Shown piece by piece: positions 23,225-36,028 of a stretch of 64,000 nt of DNA. The stretch lies in NCBI RefSeq assembly GCF_040712315.1, contig NC_134017.1, forward strand, positions 24,966,322 through 25,030,321, written 5' to 3'. Source of the DNA: Castanea sativa (Eukaryota > Streptophyta > Magnoliopsida > Fagales > Fagaceae). Position numbers and translations under genes: made by a program. Position 1 is the first letter of the stretch. Every line of letters starts with the position of its first letter. The notes beneath the pieces were generated by a model. The model did not search any database and was not told the DNA's origin. It worked only from the letters and a program-made list of their open reading frames with translations.

Positions 23225-24380
23225 TTAAGAAGACATCTCGTCAGAGCTGGAAGAGCTAGCATCTCCATCCTCATCATCATCATCGTTGTCGGAACTATCA
23301 TCGTCAGATGCCTTGGGAGGAGGAGAGGGAGACTCCACAAAGCCACCAAGGCGAGCCTGCCGTCTAGCAATACTGCCGACACGGGTGTTCACTTGATACA
23401 ACTCAGTAGAAAGTGAATCGAGGCGAGCATCCATGTGCTAAAGTTGTGCCATGATCGCATCCAAAGTCACACCTCCCACTGAAGTAGAGGGAGTGGAGGT
23501 GGATGGAGTTGAAGAAGTGGGAGGAGCTACTGAACCGGACCGCCTTGAATGAAATCGCGCCTTGCTCCATTTAACAGTAGCGTAATCAATGGCACACATG
23601 ACGGAGAAGTGGTCGGATGAGGGAAAATGAATAGAAAAATGGAATAAATCCGCATGACAACTGAAGGAAAGACGAGCTTATCACGGGTAACCGTATCCCT
23701 ATACACATCTATGATAGGAAAAATGAAATGTGAAGGAAAATCTATAGAGAGATCCTCAAGAAGGGACAATAGAAATCGAGCACGGGGCTTTATGATAGAG
23801 TTATAGTGAGAGAGAGGATGCAAAACAAAAGTCATCATCATGTTCATGAATCTAGGACCTTTAGCAAAATGCCGACAAGGTGTAAACTGACGATCACCCT
23901 AATCAGCTGGGTGCTCGCAGAAAGCAGAGATCATCTCATCTTTGAACACAGTCCGCAGACGCTCACAACTGGGGTAGTTAGGATGAGCAACCCTCGGGAC
24001 ACGGAGCACATTGGATACCAACTTCGGTGTGACACTATGCGCGTACCTCAAACGCGAGTATGAAAGAGAGGTACTGAAGAATCAATTCCATGCAAGTTGG
24101 AGTAGAACTCCGAGATTAGCATGGAAGGACATGTGACCGGGACGCCACACAGTGACTCCCATTCCCGACTGTGAAAGACATTGGGAAGGTCAGTGTCGAT
24201 GAAATCCGACAAAATAACTCGACATTCTGAATGAACACCTAGTTTAGAGAAGTTCTCCAAGAAGCCCTTTTGGGCTTTCTCATCATGGAACCGAACAGAA
24301 GAGGGGGTAGGATCAGAAGATGAAGAGGCCTTAGAACGAAGAGGACTTTGGGACGGAGCAGACTTACGTTTCGGTGCCAT
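23225..24380 (-). pseudogene. Putative plant transposon protein (PTPP-type) gene, frameshifted
   Basis: The frame starts at 24380 with a basic Ser-rich leader (MAPKRKSAPSQSPLRSKAS). It is followed by FLENFSKLGVHSECRV, a VFHSREWESLCGVPV segment, and ISEFYSNLHGID, which resemble the 'putative plant transposon protein' domain seen next to plant retroelements. A TGA at about 24048 sits where Arg is expected before GTRI. A frameshift follows, with TPKLVSNVLRVPRVAHPNYP readable in another frame (near 23965-24030). Another piece reads FMNMMMTFVLHPLSHYN (23850-23800). The last part is an acidic low-complexity tail (DDDSSDNDDDDEDGD) ending at 23225. Biochemical role unknown. It lies downstream of its own TATA-like site, unlike gag. 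Confidence 0.68.
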
Positions 24381-25346
24381 TAACGCACTAACGTAAACAA
24401 GAGAGAGAAGGGGAAGAAAGAAACACTCAAAAAAATTCCAAGCAATTCAAATATACAGAAATATATATTGAATGTAAAGGACGTATGCATGATAATGCAT
24501 GAACATGTGACGTGCAACAGTAAAATCATCATGGGCTCAGCCCAGTACAAACCTGCTAGCACACAAACAGATTAATTGATATACCACACATCTAAATGCA
24601 TGAAAATATAGTTATAATGCACATGAGATGCAATGCATGAAGTTTATAGTATCAAATCTACAAAACCCATCCCAAAAGTTTTACAAAAACTTAATATTTT
24701 GAAAATATCCCGAAAATTTTCAAGAACTCAAAACCTAGATATGAATGCATGAAAAAATCATGAAGAATGAGAGAAAGAGAGATCATACCAAGTGATTTGA
24801 AGCAAGAAAAGGCCAAAAATCACATGGATTGAAGGTTTTTAGAGAGAAGAGAGTGATTGGGAGGTGAACAGATGCAGACAGATTGAGAGAGATCGAGAGA
24901 ATGAGGATCAGATCGCGCTGAAACCTATATATAGGTTTTCAGTAAATCTCGACAGATAGAGGTGCCGAGAGGTGTCGAGAGTGGTGTTGAGATAAAAAGG
25001 CTTAGATAGATGCAGATATCGAGAGGTGTCCAGAGATGTCCACAACAGAAGCTTGATGGATCGAGAAGGTATCGATGAGCTATCGAGGGGACAAGAGATT
25101 TCTCAATTGATCCACCTAGCTGTCGAGAGGTATCGAGTTTGAGATAAGAATCAAATGAAGAGCTCGATAGATAAGCCAGGTATCGAGAGGTGTCGAGGAG
25201 CTGTCGAGATTGCTTAAAAACAAATTTTCAAGAAGAGAAAAACACAGATATGACTGCAATCAAGCACGCAACTTAACTAAGGATCCAAGCAACATTTTAA
25301 AATCCCAAAATCATCTCTCAACAACAATTTTAAGCACATGATCCCA

Positions 25347-25389
<43 letters not shown>

Positions 25390-25731
25390 CAAGTCTAACC
25401 GATTTTATGTTTCAAAAATAAGTCAAGACAGTTTAGTGAGCATACATTAATACATGTAAACCTTGTGATGGCCAAATCACATTGTACCTGCACATGTATC
25501 AAAAATAGCAAAGAATTTTGCGTGTTGTGTGTGAAAACATCACAAGATTGCATAAGGTTTCTATGTTATGACGATTTGAGATATGAGAAAATTACTTTAA
25601 CTCACACACAATCATAACTGTTTGATGATGACTATCACCTTCGAAGTACATCCTATAACTCCCACATCTCCTAGAAAACACGCTTGCAATCATGTTTTAA
25701 AGCAATTTGTTCTTTTTGCTTTTATTTTCTT

Positions 25732-25781
<50 letters not shown>

Positions 25782-26355
25782 ATTAAGCAAATCATGCATA
25801 GGTATATAAAAGAGAGAAAAAAAAAAACCCAATTATGTTAAACTTTTTGACATTGCACTTTTGCTATGCCGAAACATACAGATGTCATTTCATGATTGGC
25901 AGGTAACAGTAGTGAAATGGTTATTTATAGCTTTCTCTTAGGATTTTCTAATCTTTCCTATCAAAAAGAGTGATACAAGTGTTAAGTATAAGAGATTACT
26001 TAATCTTACGCATCACAAACAAAGAGTCACAAAGTTCGCTTGCTTAGTTGTGCATAAGGATACTTATCTAAGCTACAAATGATACAAAGTTTAGAGAACT
26101 CTGTTTCAATGGCCATTTTAAGGTTCACAAGAACCAATGTACACATACACACACTGTTTTTGTATTTTTCTGAATTTTTCAATTTTTTTTATTTTTATAT
26201 CAAAACAAAATAAATAAAACTGAAAAACTAACAAACAAAAACATGTAATACAAAACAAAGCAATGCATAAAACTAGACTGACTCAAAACATTAAAGTAAA
26301 ACACAAAAGTAATGCAAAACCAAAAATAAGAAGGGGATAAGGAGAGAGAAAGTGA
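24381..26355. other. Conserved non-coding middle of the 7.7-kb element
   Basis: No gene is seen. Sequence from about 25220 to 26250 is shared with 52570-53480 of the other element, including a block around TTGTGATGGCCAAATCACA. An (AC)n tract lies at 25350-25388 and an (AT)n tract at 25736-25779; the second element lacks both. A motif cluster and TATA lie at 24920-25212 (separate entry). Confidence 0.7.
24925..25212 (-). promoter_or_regulatory. Internal promoter-like module: TCGA motif cluster plus TATA
   Basis: On the minus strand, about a dozen copies of a degenerate GGTRTCGAGAGGTRTCGAG-like unit (25212-24948) precede CCTATATATAGG at about 24926-24937. The start codon of the extra gene lies 545 bp further at 24380. 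The same arrangement of TCGA motifs upstream of a TATA box is found in this element's LTRs. Motif and TATA are seen directly; promoter activity is inferred. Confidence 0.45.
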
Positions 26356-28232
26356 CTAAATTACTTGGAACCCTTTTCCTTTCCACACCTTGGAAGAACC
26401 TTTCCTTTTCGCAAATTCTTGAATCGGCGGTGAGGGGGAAGAATTGAGACCGTTCAAGTTTGAAAGGAATATGAGGGATTTGAAAAGATCTCCAAGAGAA
26501 GCAAAGGAGGATGGAAACTGAGTCTGGTTTCTCGACGCCATCATGCTGTTGCTATTTTGAGTGGCTAACCACTTATAGCAATATGATCATGTATGACCAG
26601 CTGCTCCATAATGATGACAGAGATGCTGCTTCTTATGTTTAGGCCTCTGAGAGTTAGCCTTCTTAGCCCTAAGATTTTTAACTTCTTTCTTATCCCGCTT
26701 AGGTAGTGCTCCTAAGATAGATTTACCCTTGTCTATGTCCTCACTAGCTAATTCAGTTTTGACATTAGTATTCTCAATTTCAACATTATTGTTAGGAGGA
26801 ACAAAAACAGTAGTACTAGAAGAAGTAATATTAGAAGAAGAGAGATTCTACCCTAAACCGGTTCGATCGGAAGCTGATTTTTGAAGACTAAGCATTTCAT
26901 CGAGCCTAGCGCTTGAAGTTCTTTCAAGTTAAGCCCTTACTTGGAACAGTTCTGCCTCAAGTTTCTTGATCTTTTCAGCCAAGAAGTTATTCTCAAACCT
27001 CAGTACTCCAATTGTTTGATTGACTTCATCAAACTTCGTGGAAAGCTCTTCATGCTCAAGCTCCACATCACTGAGCATCTTGGTAGTCAACCTATACAAC
27101 TTCTTATGCTTTTCTAAGACCTTTTATAACTTTGCATAGATTGTGTGGATGTCATTTTGTTCATCCATCTTCTCAAACTTGGATTCCACCACTTCCTCTT
27201 CTTCATCCACATCTTCAACAATCCCCTCAGTAGGATTGACTGTGGTAGTGAAGGCATTCAAGATTCCATCATCCTTATTGTTAGAATCATCTTCAGGCTC
27301 GGTGTCGCTTAGCGTAACAACAAGTTCCTTGCTTCTTCCAATTTTCTTGAGATATGTTGGGCACTCCTATTTCATGTGTTTGAAGCCTTGACACCCAAAG
27401 CACTTAGGTCATGTAGGAACAGTATACTGACCGCCATCCCTAGCATCCTTCTTCCCTTTGTCTTGGCCCTTGAATTTATAAGAACTAGATTGGCAATCTT
27501 CATAAACTTCTTGAATTTTCTGGTGATGTAAGACTTCATCTTAGAATCTTCATCATCTGAAGACTATTCCGTCTTACTGCTCTTGGCCTTCAGTGTCATA
27601 CTCTTGCTTTTGCTAGACTTCCCGATTCTAGACAAATCCAACTCATAGGTCTGTAGATTTTTTACCAGCTCTATCAAAGGAATTTTATCAATATCCTTTG
27701 ATTCCTCAATAGCAGTGATCTTGGCATGGAATCTTTCGGGCAGAGATCTGAGCACTTTTCTCACAATCTTAGGTTTTGGAATGGTTTCTCCAAGATTAAA
27801 AGCAGAGTTCACTATGTCCTTGAGTATGGCATAGAACTCATCAAACGACTCATCCTCCTCCATCTTAATTTTTTCGAAGCTTGTAGTAAGCCTCTATAGC
27901 TTCGAATCTTTCACAGCCTTTGTTCTCTCATAGGTTTTCTGGAGGATGGTTCAAGCTTCCTTTGTAGTTTCAGTGGAGGATATCTTTTTGAACTCCTCAT
28001 TAGTGACTGCACTGAATAAGGCATTCAATGCCTAGCCGTTAAAATATGCCGCCTTGATCTTTGCATCATCCCAATCGGCCAACGCTTCCTTTGGCTTGGT
28101 CCAGCCAATCTCTACAGCTTGCCACACCTTCTCATCTAGAGACTGGAAAAAAGCTCCCATGCGTACTTTCCAATATGCATAGTTAGTTCCATCAAATAAA
28201 GGAGGTATAATAAGATATTGTCCTCTATTCAT
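26356..28232 (-). pseudogene. gag: UBN2-type gag of the 7.7-kb element, decayed
   Basis: The frame opens at ATG 28232 with IIPPLFDGTNYAYWKVRM, the N-terminal signature of UBN2/DUF4219 gag proteins. It continues through RLTTSFEKIKMEEDESF and KIVRKVLRSLPERFHAK to a Ser/Lys-rich linker. A first zinc knuckle (CFGCQGFKHMK-EC, near 27370-27400) has an in-frame stop. The second (CHHYGAAGH, near 26590-26620) has its second Cys changed to Tyr and a stop after the His. Several stops and at least one frame change separate the pieces. Compared with the open copy at 53720-55525 it has the same domain order, so this is the same family in decay. Confidence 0.82.
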
Positions 28233-28283
28233 GACAAACAGGGGTCAATGGATCATACACAAGGATAAAACCCTAATTAGAGT

Positions 28284-28301
28284 GTGCCTGCTTTGATACC
28301 A
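28284..28301 (-). other. Primer-binding site, initiator tRNA-Met type
   Basis: The minus strand reads TGGTATCAAAGCAGGC two bases inside the upstream LTR. This is close to the initiator-Met primer site TGGTATCAGAGC and sets the element's orientation. Confidence 0.85.
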
Positions 28302-28303
28302 CT

Positions 28304-29313
28304 TGATAGGCTAAAAACGTATTAACCCTTGTGATGGATTAAGTTGATTAATTAGCCAAATTTAATTAATTAATCAATTTAACATGCAAACGCGTGGTAG
28401 CATAAAAAAATCACCAATAAACTAAAGTGTAGCGAAAAATAAATTAACACAATGATTTGTTTACGAATAGGGAAAACCTCCAAGGAAAAAACCCCACCGG
28501 GTGATTTTAAGGTCATCACTCCTGAGAATCCACTATTATCAAAACAAGCAGTTACAAGTAAAGGAATTCCAGTACCTTATTCCAACCTACAATTGAACTC
28601 TTACCCCAATACCCAATTGGACTTTTTCTATAGTGACAATCTCTCCTTTTGATGCACGGCTCTCACTATGTGACTAACCAATTGCGCGAATTTCAGTACG
28701 CGACTTCAATCACCAACTTGAGAAAGACGTTGGCTGCAAAGTTCTTCTTCTCTTCAACAGATGAAGATCGTGAAGTTGCTTGGTCACAAAACCCTATAGT
28801 GTACAAACACAGCAGCTTCTTCAAGAACTAAGGTAAAACTAGGGCAAGACTATGTTTCCGGTCACACTTGTGGAATTATGCTCTTGTGCAATTGTGCTCT
28901 TAGCTATGTTACCAGATACAGCCCTAAAAATAATCATTTTATATGTCTAGCGTTATGAAAAAAGAAGGTCCAAAGACATATCCACAGATTGGAATCAAAA
29001 CAAATCTGAAATCCTGTTTTTCTTAAACCTCGATAGATAGCATCTGTTGAGATGCTATCAAGTCACAGGGCTGAAATAGCTCCTTAAGCTCGATAGATAC
29101 GTTGTCGAGCTTTAATGACAAGCACTTCTTCAGCTTGTTTCTTGGAAAGACTTGCATGGTTTTAACACTTGATCTTGAAACCTTGTTTCTTGAAGTATTA
29201 AAAACATCTTAGATCTATCCAAATACAAGTAAAGTGTGTTTTGTCAAAGGATTAGCCAATTATATAAAATAATGATATATGTTTCTAACAAGTGAAACAC
29301 ATATGTCCTAACA
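28304..29313 (-). repeat. Upstream LTR of the 7.7-kb element
   Basis: It matches 21639-22649 over its length, with TGATAGGCTAAAAACG at one end and TATGTCCTAACA at the other. The TCGA-type motifs lie near 29030-29110. The equivalent TATA is at about 28936-28946. Confidence 0.93.
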
Positions 29314-29767
29314 TAGATAAAAGTAGATATTTAAAAATAATAAATAAAAATTTATTTATAATGAAATACAGCTTAAAATTAGAAAGGACCAACACAAAAT
29401 AATAATTCAATTTGTTCATTCAAATGTTCAATCAATTCGTATCTAGGCCACAAACTTTACTTTTGAATTGATCAAATCTGTTCCATCTCTATCTCTCTTT
29501 CTCTTCTAGATCAAGCTAAAAAAAAAAAAACCAAAGTCTTCTTCTTAACCCAAGCTTCTCAACAATTTTATAAAAAAAAAAATTAAAACAAATCATTCTC
29601 ACACCGTTGAATTGTACTTATCAACCCAAACATTTATAGGAGTTGAGAGAGTTCATCATCAACATATATGTCCTTATATACTAGGTACTATTATTAATCA
29701 AATATGCTTGAAATTAATTTTTACCAAAATGGTGAGGTTTTCAATTGAATTATTATTATTATTTTTT

Positions 29768-30111
29768 CAAACGATGTTTAAGAACTCATATTTATTTCTT
29801 CTGGCAATAAGTTTAGGCTTCTCTGAGTTAATGTAATGTTTTCATATAGGTATTTTTTTTTTTCAATTTCTCAAAACTCGTAGTTCTTCTATAGATATAC
29901 CATGTTTTTTCATATTGATAACCTTAAATTTTTTTCCAGGTGTGATTGGAGGGGATGTCATCTATATAAAAGAACATTTTGAGTTAAATTTGACAGAGAC
30001 CTTATTCTTCGACATTCTTACGCACTGCATAACGGGCTAGAAGGTCGATGCGCGAGTGTACTAGCGTTGTTTTAGTCTTATAAATGGTTATAATGCTGAG
30101 ACTACCCACTA
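29768..30111 (+). pseudogene. Exon pair in repeat unit 3, disrupted
   Basis: Cassette A (ATG 29768) reads MFKNSYLFLLAISLGFSELM and then stops. Cassette B (about 29941-30111) keeps VIGGDVIYIKE and LTETLFFDILTHC but has in-frame TAG codons where units 1 and 5 have Leu and Trp. The final ETTH and TAA are kept. Protein family not recognised. Confidence 0.4.
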
Positions 30112-31756
30112 AGTCACCTCAATGGCTCCAAGAGAAAATGAATTCTTCTTCAAGAACCATATATTATCAAATACTATAATCAATATTCAATTTTGATGTA
30201 AATGTAAGGCATGTGAGATTTGTTGGATGTATTGTTATGAGAAAGAGTAGCTAGGAGAAAAGAATTTGTATTTTGGTTAGTGAAGCATACATGTAGAAGA
30301 AGAATATGGCCATGGGCTTCTAATTTCACAGTAGAAGACAACCATACACATAAACATTATGTGGCAAAATCTAATTTCAAAGCATATGACAAAGATAGAT
30401 GTAAACATAAACATTATATGATTTGAAGAACTCTGCAATATAGTTACTACTGTAAGATCTTAATCCTTTTTATTGAAAGAAATTGGTTTTCATATCTCAA
30501 TTATGGGCCGCTAAAAAGTACTATATGAACAAAGAATGCGATAATAGTCATATGTAAATCCAAACAATTATAACTCAACAAACCAAAACAACACTAATGT
30601 TACAACAATAGTCACGACCAACTCAATAACAATCTCATGTATTATGGTACACTAAGACTTTACAAACTTCATACCTCATTTCTCATGCTCATGCACATGC
30701 TTTATGTGTTATTAACATCTATCACAAGCAATATCAACTAGTAAAATCTAATTTCAAATTAAAAGACAAACATAAACATTATATAATTTTAAGAATCGTA
30801 TAGTATAGTAACACGTAAAAGATCATAATCCTTTTTATGGAAAAAAAAAATTAGATTTATTTTCTCAATTATAGGAAGCTAAAAAGTTCTAAATGAACAA
30901 ATTGTAATAATAGTTTTGTGTAAATCCAAACAATTGTAACTTAAGAAACCGAAATAGCACTAATGTTACAATAATATTCACGACTAGCTCAATAATAGTC
31001 TAATGTATATTGTCCACTAAGATATTTCAAACTTAATGCGTCATTTCTCTCATGCTTATGCACATCCTTTATTTTTTGTTGATGGCTACCTCTAGCAACA
31101 TTAACTGTGGAAGTGTTGTGGAAATGTTATAAACATAACATTTTTTTTTTTCTTTCTCATCCAAACTCACTGTTTTGGATCAATAAATGGAAGAAAAAAA
31201 AAATTGTACTAAACCAAACTTCAATAAAAGACAAAAACTAGACTAAACCAAACTTACTATAGAAAAGCTATTTAATATTTTTATATAGTTAGTAGATAGA
31301 AGTAGATATTTAAAAATAAAAAATAAAAAATTATTTATAATGAAATTTAGCTTAAAATTAAAAGGGACCAACACAAAATAATAATTCAATTTCTTCATTC
31401 AATTGTTCAATCAATCTGTATCTGGGCCACAAATTTTACTTTTGAATTGATCAATTCTATTCCATCTCTATCTCTCTTTCTCTTCTAGATCAAGCAAAAA
31501 AAAAAAAAAAAAAAACCGGAGTCTTCTTCTTAACCCAAGCTTCTCAACAATTTTATAAAAAAAAATTAAAACAAATCATTCACACATCAATGAATTGTAC
31601 TTGTTAACCCAAATATTTATAGGAGTTGAGAGTGTGTTCATCATCAACTTATATGTCTTTATTTACTAGGTATTATTATTAATCAAATATGCTTGAAATT
31701 AATTTTTACCAAAATGGTGATGATTTCATTTGAACTATTATTATTTTTTCAAACGA

Positions 31757-32092
31757 TGTTTAAGAACCCTTATTTATTTCTTCTGGCAATAAGTTTATGC
31801 TTCTTTAGTTAATGTATTGTTTTCATACAGGTATTTTTTTTTCAATTCCTCAAAACTCGTAGTTCTTCTATAGATCTACCATGTTTTTTCACATTAATAA
31901 CCTTCAATTTTTTTCCAGGAGTGATTGGAGGGGATATCATCTATATAAAAGAAGATTTTGAGTTAAATTTAACAGAGACCTTATTCTTCGACATACTTAC
32001 GCACTGCATAACGGGCGAGAAGGTTGATGCGCGAGTGTTCTAGCATTGTTTTAGTCTTACAAATGATTATAATGCTAAGACTACTCATTAAG
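31757..32092 (+). pseudogene. Exon pair in repeat unit 4, disrupted
   Basis: Cassette A begins with ATG at 31757 and is lost to a small deletion before its donor. Cassette B (about 31920-32092) reads VIGGDIIYIKEDFELNLTE and is open except for one TAG in place of the conserved YW pair. It ends at the same position as the other units. Confidence 0.4.
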
Positions 32093-33689
32093 TTACCTCA
32101 ATGGCTCCATGAGAAAGTGAATTCTTCTTCGAGAACCATATATTATCAAATACTATAATCAATATTCAATTTTGATGTAAACGTAAGACATGTGAGATTT
32201 GTTGGATGTATTGTTATGAGAAAGAGTAGCCAACAGAAAAGAATTTATGTTTTGGTTAGTGAAGCATACATGTAGAAGAAGACACATGGACATGGGCTTC
32301 TAATTTCACAGTAGAAGACAACCATACACATAAACATTATGTGGCAAAATCTAACTTCAAAGTATAAGACAAAGATAGACGTAAACATAAACATTATATG
32401 ATTTGAAGAACGCTTCAATATAGACTAATATAAGATCGTAATCCTTTTTATTGAAAGAAATCAGTTTTCATATCTCAATTATGGGAAGCTAAAAAGTACT
32501 ATATGAACAAAAAATGCGATAATAGTCATATGTAAATCCAAACAATTATAACTCAACAAACCAAAACAACACTAATGTTACAACAATAGTCACAACTAAC
32601 TCAATAACAATCTCATGTATTATTGTACACTAAGACTTTACAAACTTCATACCTTATTTTTCATGCTCATGCACATCCATTATGTGTTATTAACATCCAC
32701 CTCAGGCAACATCAACTGGTAAAATCTAATTTCAAATTAAAAGACAAACATAAACATTATATAATTTTAAGAATCGTACAATATAGTTACACGTATAAGA
32801 TCATAATCCTTTTTATGGAAAAAAAATTGGATTTATTTTCTCAATTATAGGAAGCTAAAAATTACTTAACGAACAAAGATTGTAATAATAGTTTTGTGTA
32901 AATCCAAACAATTATAACTCAACAAACCGAAATAACACTAACGTTACAACAATATTCACAACTAGCTCAAAAATAGTATTATGTATATTATCCACTAAGA
33001 TATTTCAAACTTAATGCATCATTTCTCTCATGCTTATGCACATCCTTTATTTGTTGTTGATGGCTACCTCTAGCAACATTAACTGTGGAAGTGTTGTGGA
33101 AATGTTATAAACATAACATTTTTTTTTTCTCATCCAAACTCACTGTTTTGGATCAATAAATGAAAATAAATTGTACTAATCCAAACTTCAATAAAAGACA
33201 AAAACTACACTGAACCAAACTTATTGTAGAAAAGCTATTCAATCTTTTTACATAGTTAGTAGATAAAAGTACATATTTAAAAATAATAAATTATCTATAA
33301 TGAAATTCAGCTTAAAATTAAAAGGGACCAACACAAAATAATAATTCAATTTCTTCATTCAATTGTTCAATCAATCTGTATCTGGGCCACGAATTTTACT
33401 TTTGAATTGATCAATACAGTTCCATCTTTATCTCTCTTTCTTTTCTAGATCAAGCTAAAAAAGCCAGAGACTTCTTTTTAACCCAAGCTTCTCAATAAAA
33501 AAAAATTAAAACAAATCATTCACACATCATTGGATTGTACATATAAACCCAAACATTTATAGGAGTCGAGTGAGTTCATCATCAACTTATGTGTCTTTAT
33601 ATACGAGGTATTATTATTAATGAGATATGCTTAAAATTAATTTTTACCAAAATGGTGATGAATTCATATGAATATTTTTTTTTCAAACG

Positions 33690-34031
33690 ATGTTTAAGAA
33701 CCCTTATTTATTTCTTTTGGCAATAAGTTCAGGCTTCTCTAAGTTAATGTATTGTTTTCATACAGGTATTTTTTTTTTTCAATTCTTCAAAACTCGTAGT
33801 TCTTCTATAGATATACCATTTTTTTTCACATTGATAACCTTCAATTTTTTTTTTCCAGGTGTGATTGGAGGGAATATCATCTATATAGAAGAAGATGTTG
33901 AGTTGGGTTTGACTAAGACCTTGTTTTTCGGTGTTCTTACGCACTGCATAACGAGCTTGAAGGTTAATGCACGAATGTACTGGTGTAGTCTCAGTCTTAC
34001 AAATAGTTCTGATGCTGAGACTACCCACTAA
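33690..34031 (+). CDS. Best-preserved exon pair in repeat unit 5, unknown protein
   Basis: Cassette A (33690-33765) reads MFKNPYLFLLAIS then GFSKLMYCFHT and ends at CAG|GTATTT. Cassette B (33859-34031) follows a 93-nt T-rich intron-like gap ending in TTTTCCAG and reads VIGGNIIYIEEDVELGL and on to ETTH and TAA. Phase matches across the junction: one base from A plus two from B gives Gly, so the spliced product is about 83 residues. The gap is itself in frame and open, so an unspliced 113-residue reading is also possible. Residues 5-25 are hydrophobic and could span a membrane. The same exon pair recurs in the other units in varying decay, which suggests a tandemly duplicated gene or its 3' exons. 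Upstream exons were not found. No family is recognised and expression is unknown. Confidence 0.4.
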   Translation: MFKNPYLFLLAISSGFSKLMYCFHTGIFFFQFFKTRSSSIDIPFFFTLITFNFFFPGVIGGNIIYIEEDVELGLTKTLFFGVLTHCITSLKVNARMYWCSLSLTNSSDAETTH

Positions 34032-35648
34032 GTCACCTCAATGGCTCAATGAGAAAGTAAATTCTTCTTTGAGAGCCATGTATTATCAAATACTATAATC
34101 AATATTCAAATTTCATGTAAATGTAAGACGTGAGATTTGTGGGATGTATTGCTATGAGAAAGAGTAGCTAAGAGGAAAGAATTTGTGTTTTGGTTAGTGA
34201 AGCATACATGTAGAAGAAGAATATGGCCATGGGCTTCTAATTTCAAAGTGGAAGACAACCATAAACATAAACATTATGTGGCAAAATCTAACTTCAAAGT
34301 ATAAGACAAAGGTAGATGTAAACATAAACATTATATGATTTGAAGAACGCTTCAATATAGTTACTACTGTAATATCTTAATCCTTTTTATTGAAAGAAAT
34401 TGGTTTTCATATCTCAATTATGAGAAGCTAAAAAGTACTATATGAACAAAGAATGCGATAATAGTCATAGGTAAATCCAAACAATTATAACTCAACAAAC
34501 CAAAACAACACTAATGTTACAACAATAGTCACAACTAACTCAATAACAATCTCATGTATTATTGTACACTAAGACTTTACAAACTTCATACCTTATTTTT
34601 CATGCTCATGCACATCCATTATGTGTTATTAACATCCTACTCAGACAACATCAACCAGTAGAATCTAATTTCAAATTAAAAGACAAACATAAACATTATA
34701 TAATTTTAAGAATCGTACAATATAGTTACACGTATAAGATCATAATCCTTTTTATGGAAAAAAAAATTTGGATTTATTTTCTCAATTATAGGAAGCTAAA
34801 AAGTACTAAATGAACAAAGAATGTGATAATAGTTTTGTGTAAATCCAAACACTTGTAACTCAAGAAACCGAAATAGCACTAACGTTACAACAATATTCAC
34901 AACTAGCTTAATAACAGTCTTTTGTATATTGTCTACTAAGATATTGCGAACTTAATGCATCGTTTCTCTCATACTTATGCACATCCTCTATTTGCTGTTG
35001 ATGGCTACCTCTAGCAACATTAACTATGAAAGTGTTGTGAAAATATTATAAATATAAATTTTTTTTTCTTTCTTATCCAAACTCGCCGTATTGGATCAAT
35101 AGAAGAAAAAAATTATACTAAACCGAACTTCAATAAAAGATTGAAACTACACTAAACCAAACTTACTGTGGAAAAGCTATTCAATCTTTTTATATAGTTA
35201 GTAGATAGAAGTAGATATTTAAAAATAGTAAATAAAAAATTATTTATAATCAAATTCAACTTAAAATTAAAAGGGACTAACACAAAATAATAATTCAGTT
35301 TTTTCTTTGAATTGTTCAATCAATTTGTATCTGGGCCACAGATTTTACTTTTGAATTGGTTAATTCAGTTCCATCTCTGTCTCTCTTTCTCTTCTAGATC
35401 AAGTTTAAAAAACCAGTTTTTTTCTTAACCCAAGCTTCTTTGACAATTTCATTAAAAAATTTAAAACAAATCATTCACACACCATTAAATTGTACCTGTT
35501 AACCTAAACATTTATTGCAGCTGGGTGAGTTCATCATCAACTTATATGTCTTTATATACTAGGTATTATTATTAATCTGATATGCTTGAAATTAATTTTT
35601 ACCAAAATGGTGATGATTTCATTTGAATTATTTATTTATTTTCAAACA

Positions 35649-35721
35649 ATGTTTAAGAACCCTTATTTATTTCTTCTGGCAATAAGTTCAGGCTTCTCCA
35701 AGTTAATGTATTGTTCTCATA

Positions 35722-35762
<41 letters not shown>

Positions 35763-36028
35763 CAATTCCTCAAAAACTCATAGTTCTTATATATATACCA
35801 TGTTTTTTCACATTGATAACCTTCAATTTTTTTTCCAGGTGTGACTGGAGGGGCTATCATCTATATAAAAGAAGATGTTGAGTTGTGTTTGAATGAGTCC
35901 TTATTTTTGAATGAGTTGTGTTTGAATGAATCCTTACACATTGCATAACGGGCTTGAAGGATGATGCGCAGGTGTACTGGTGTATTTTCAATTTTACAAA
36001 TAGTTATAATGATGAGGCTACCCACTAA
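35649..36028 (+). pseudogene. Exon pair in repeat unit 6, disrupted
   Basis: Cassette A (ATG 35649) is open through to its donor CAG. The following tract is a long T-run (35726-35762). Cassette B begins after TTTCCAG near 35838 and carries a small internal duplication of the GAGTTGTGTTTGAATGA segment (35880-35935), which breaks the frame. Confidence 0.4.

Larger units (their letters stand above)
21639..29313 (-). mobile_element. LTR retrotransposon without pol, UBN2 gag plus extra transposon-type gene
   Basis: The element is 7675 bp long on the minus strand. LTRs are 28304-29313 (upstream) and 21639-22649 (downstream), about 1010 bp, with TG...CA ends. The TAGAT target duplication is at 21634-21638 and 29314-29318. 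Minus-strand order: LTR, initiator-Met primer site, decayed gag, about 1.4 kb non-coding, a motif cluster and TATA box, a putative plant transposon protein gene, polypurine tract, LTR. No protease, RT, RNase H or integrase is visible, so it would need enzymes from another element. Its LTRs and non-coding parts resemble the element at 50633-56598. Confidence 0.9.

Noticed and set aside
32623..32850. 75-codon frame in repeat unit 4, similar to one at 34562
   Set aside because: It begins in AT-rich sequence, is not flanked by splice signals, and is broken in the other units at different places, unlike the exon cassettes.
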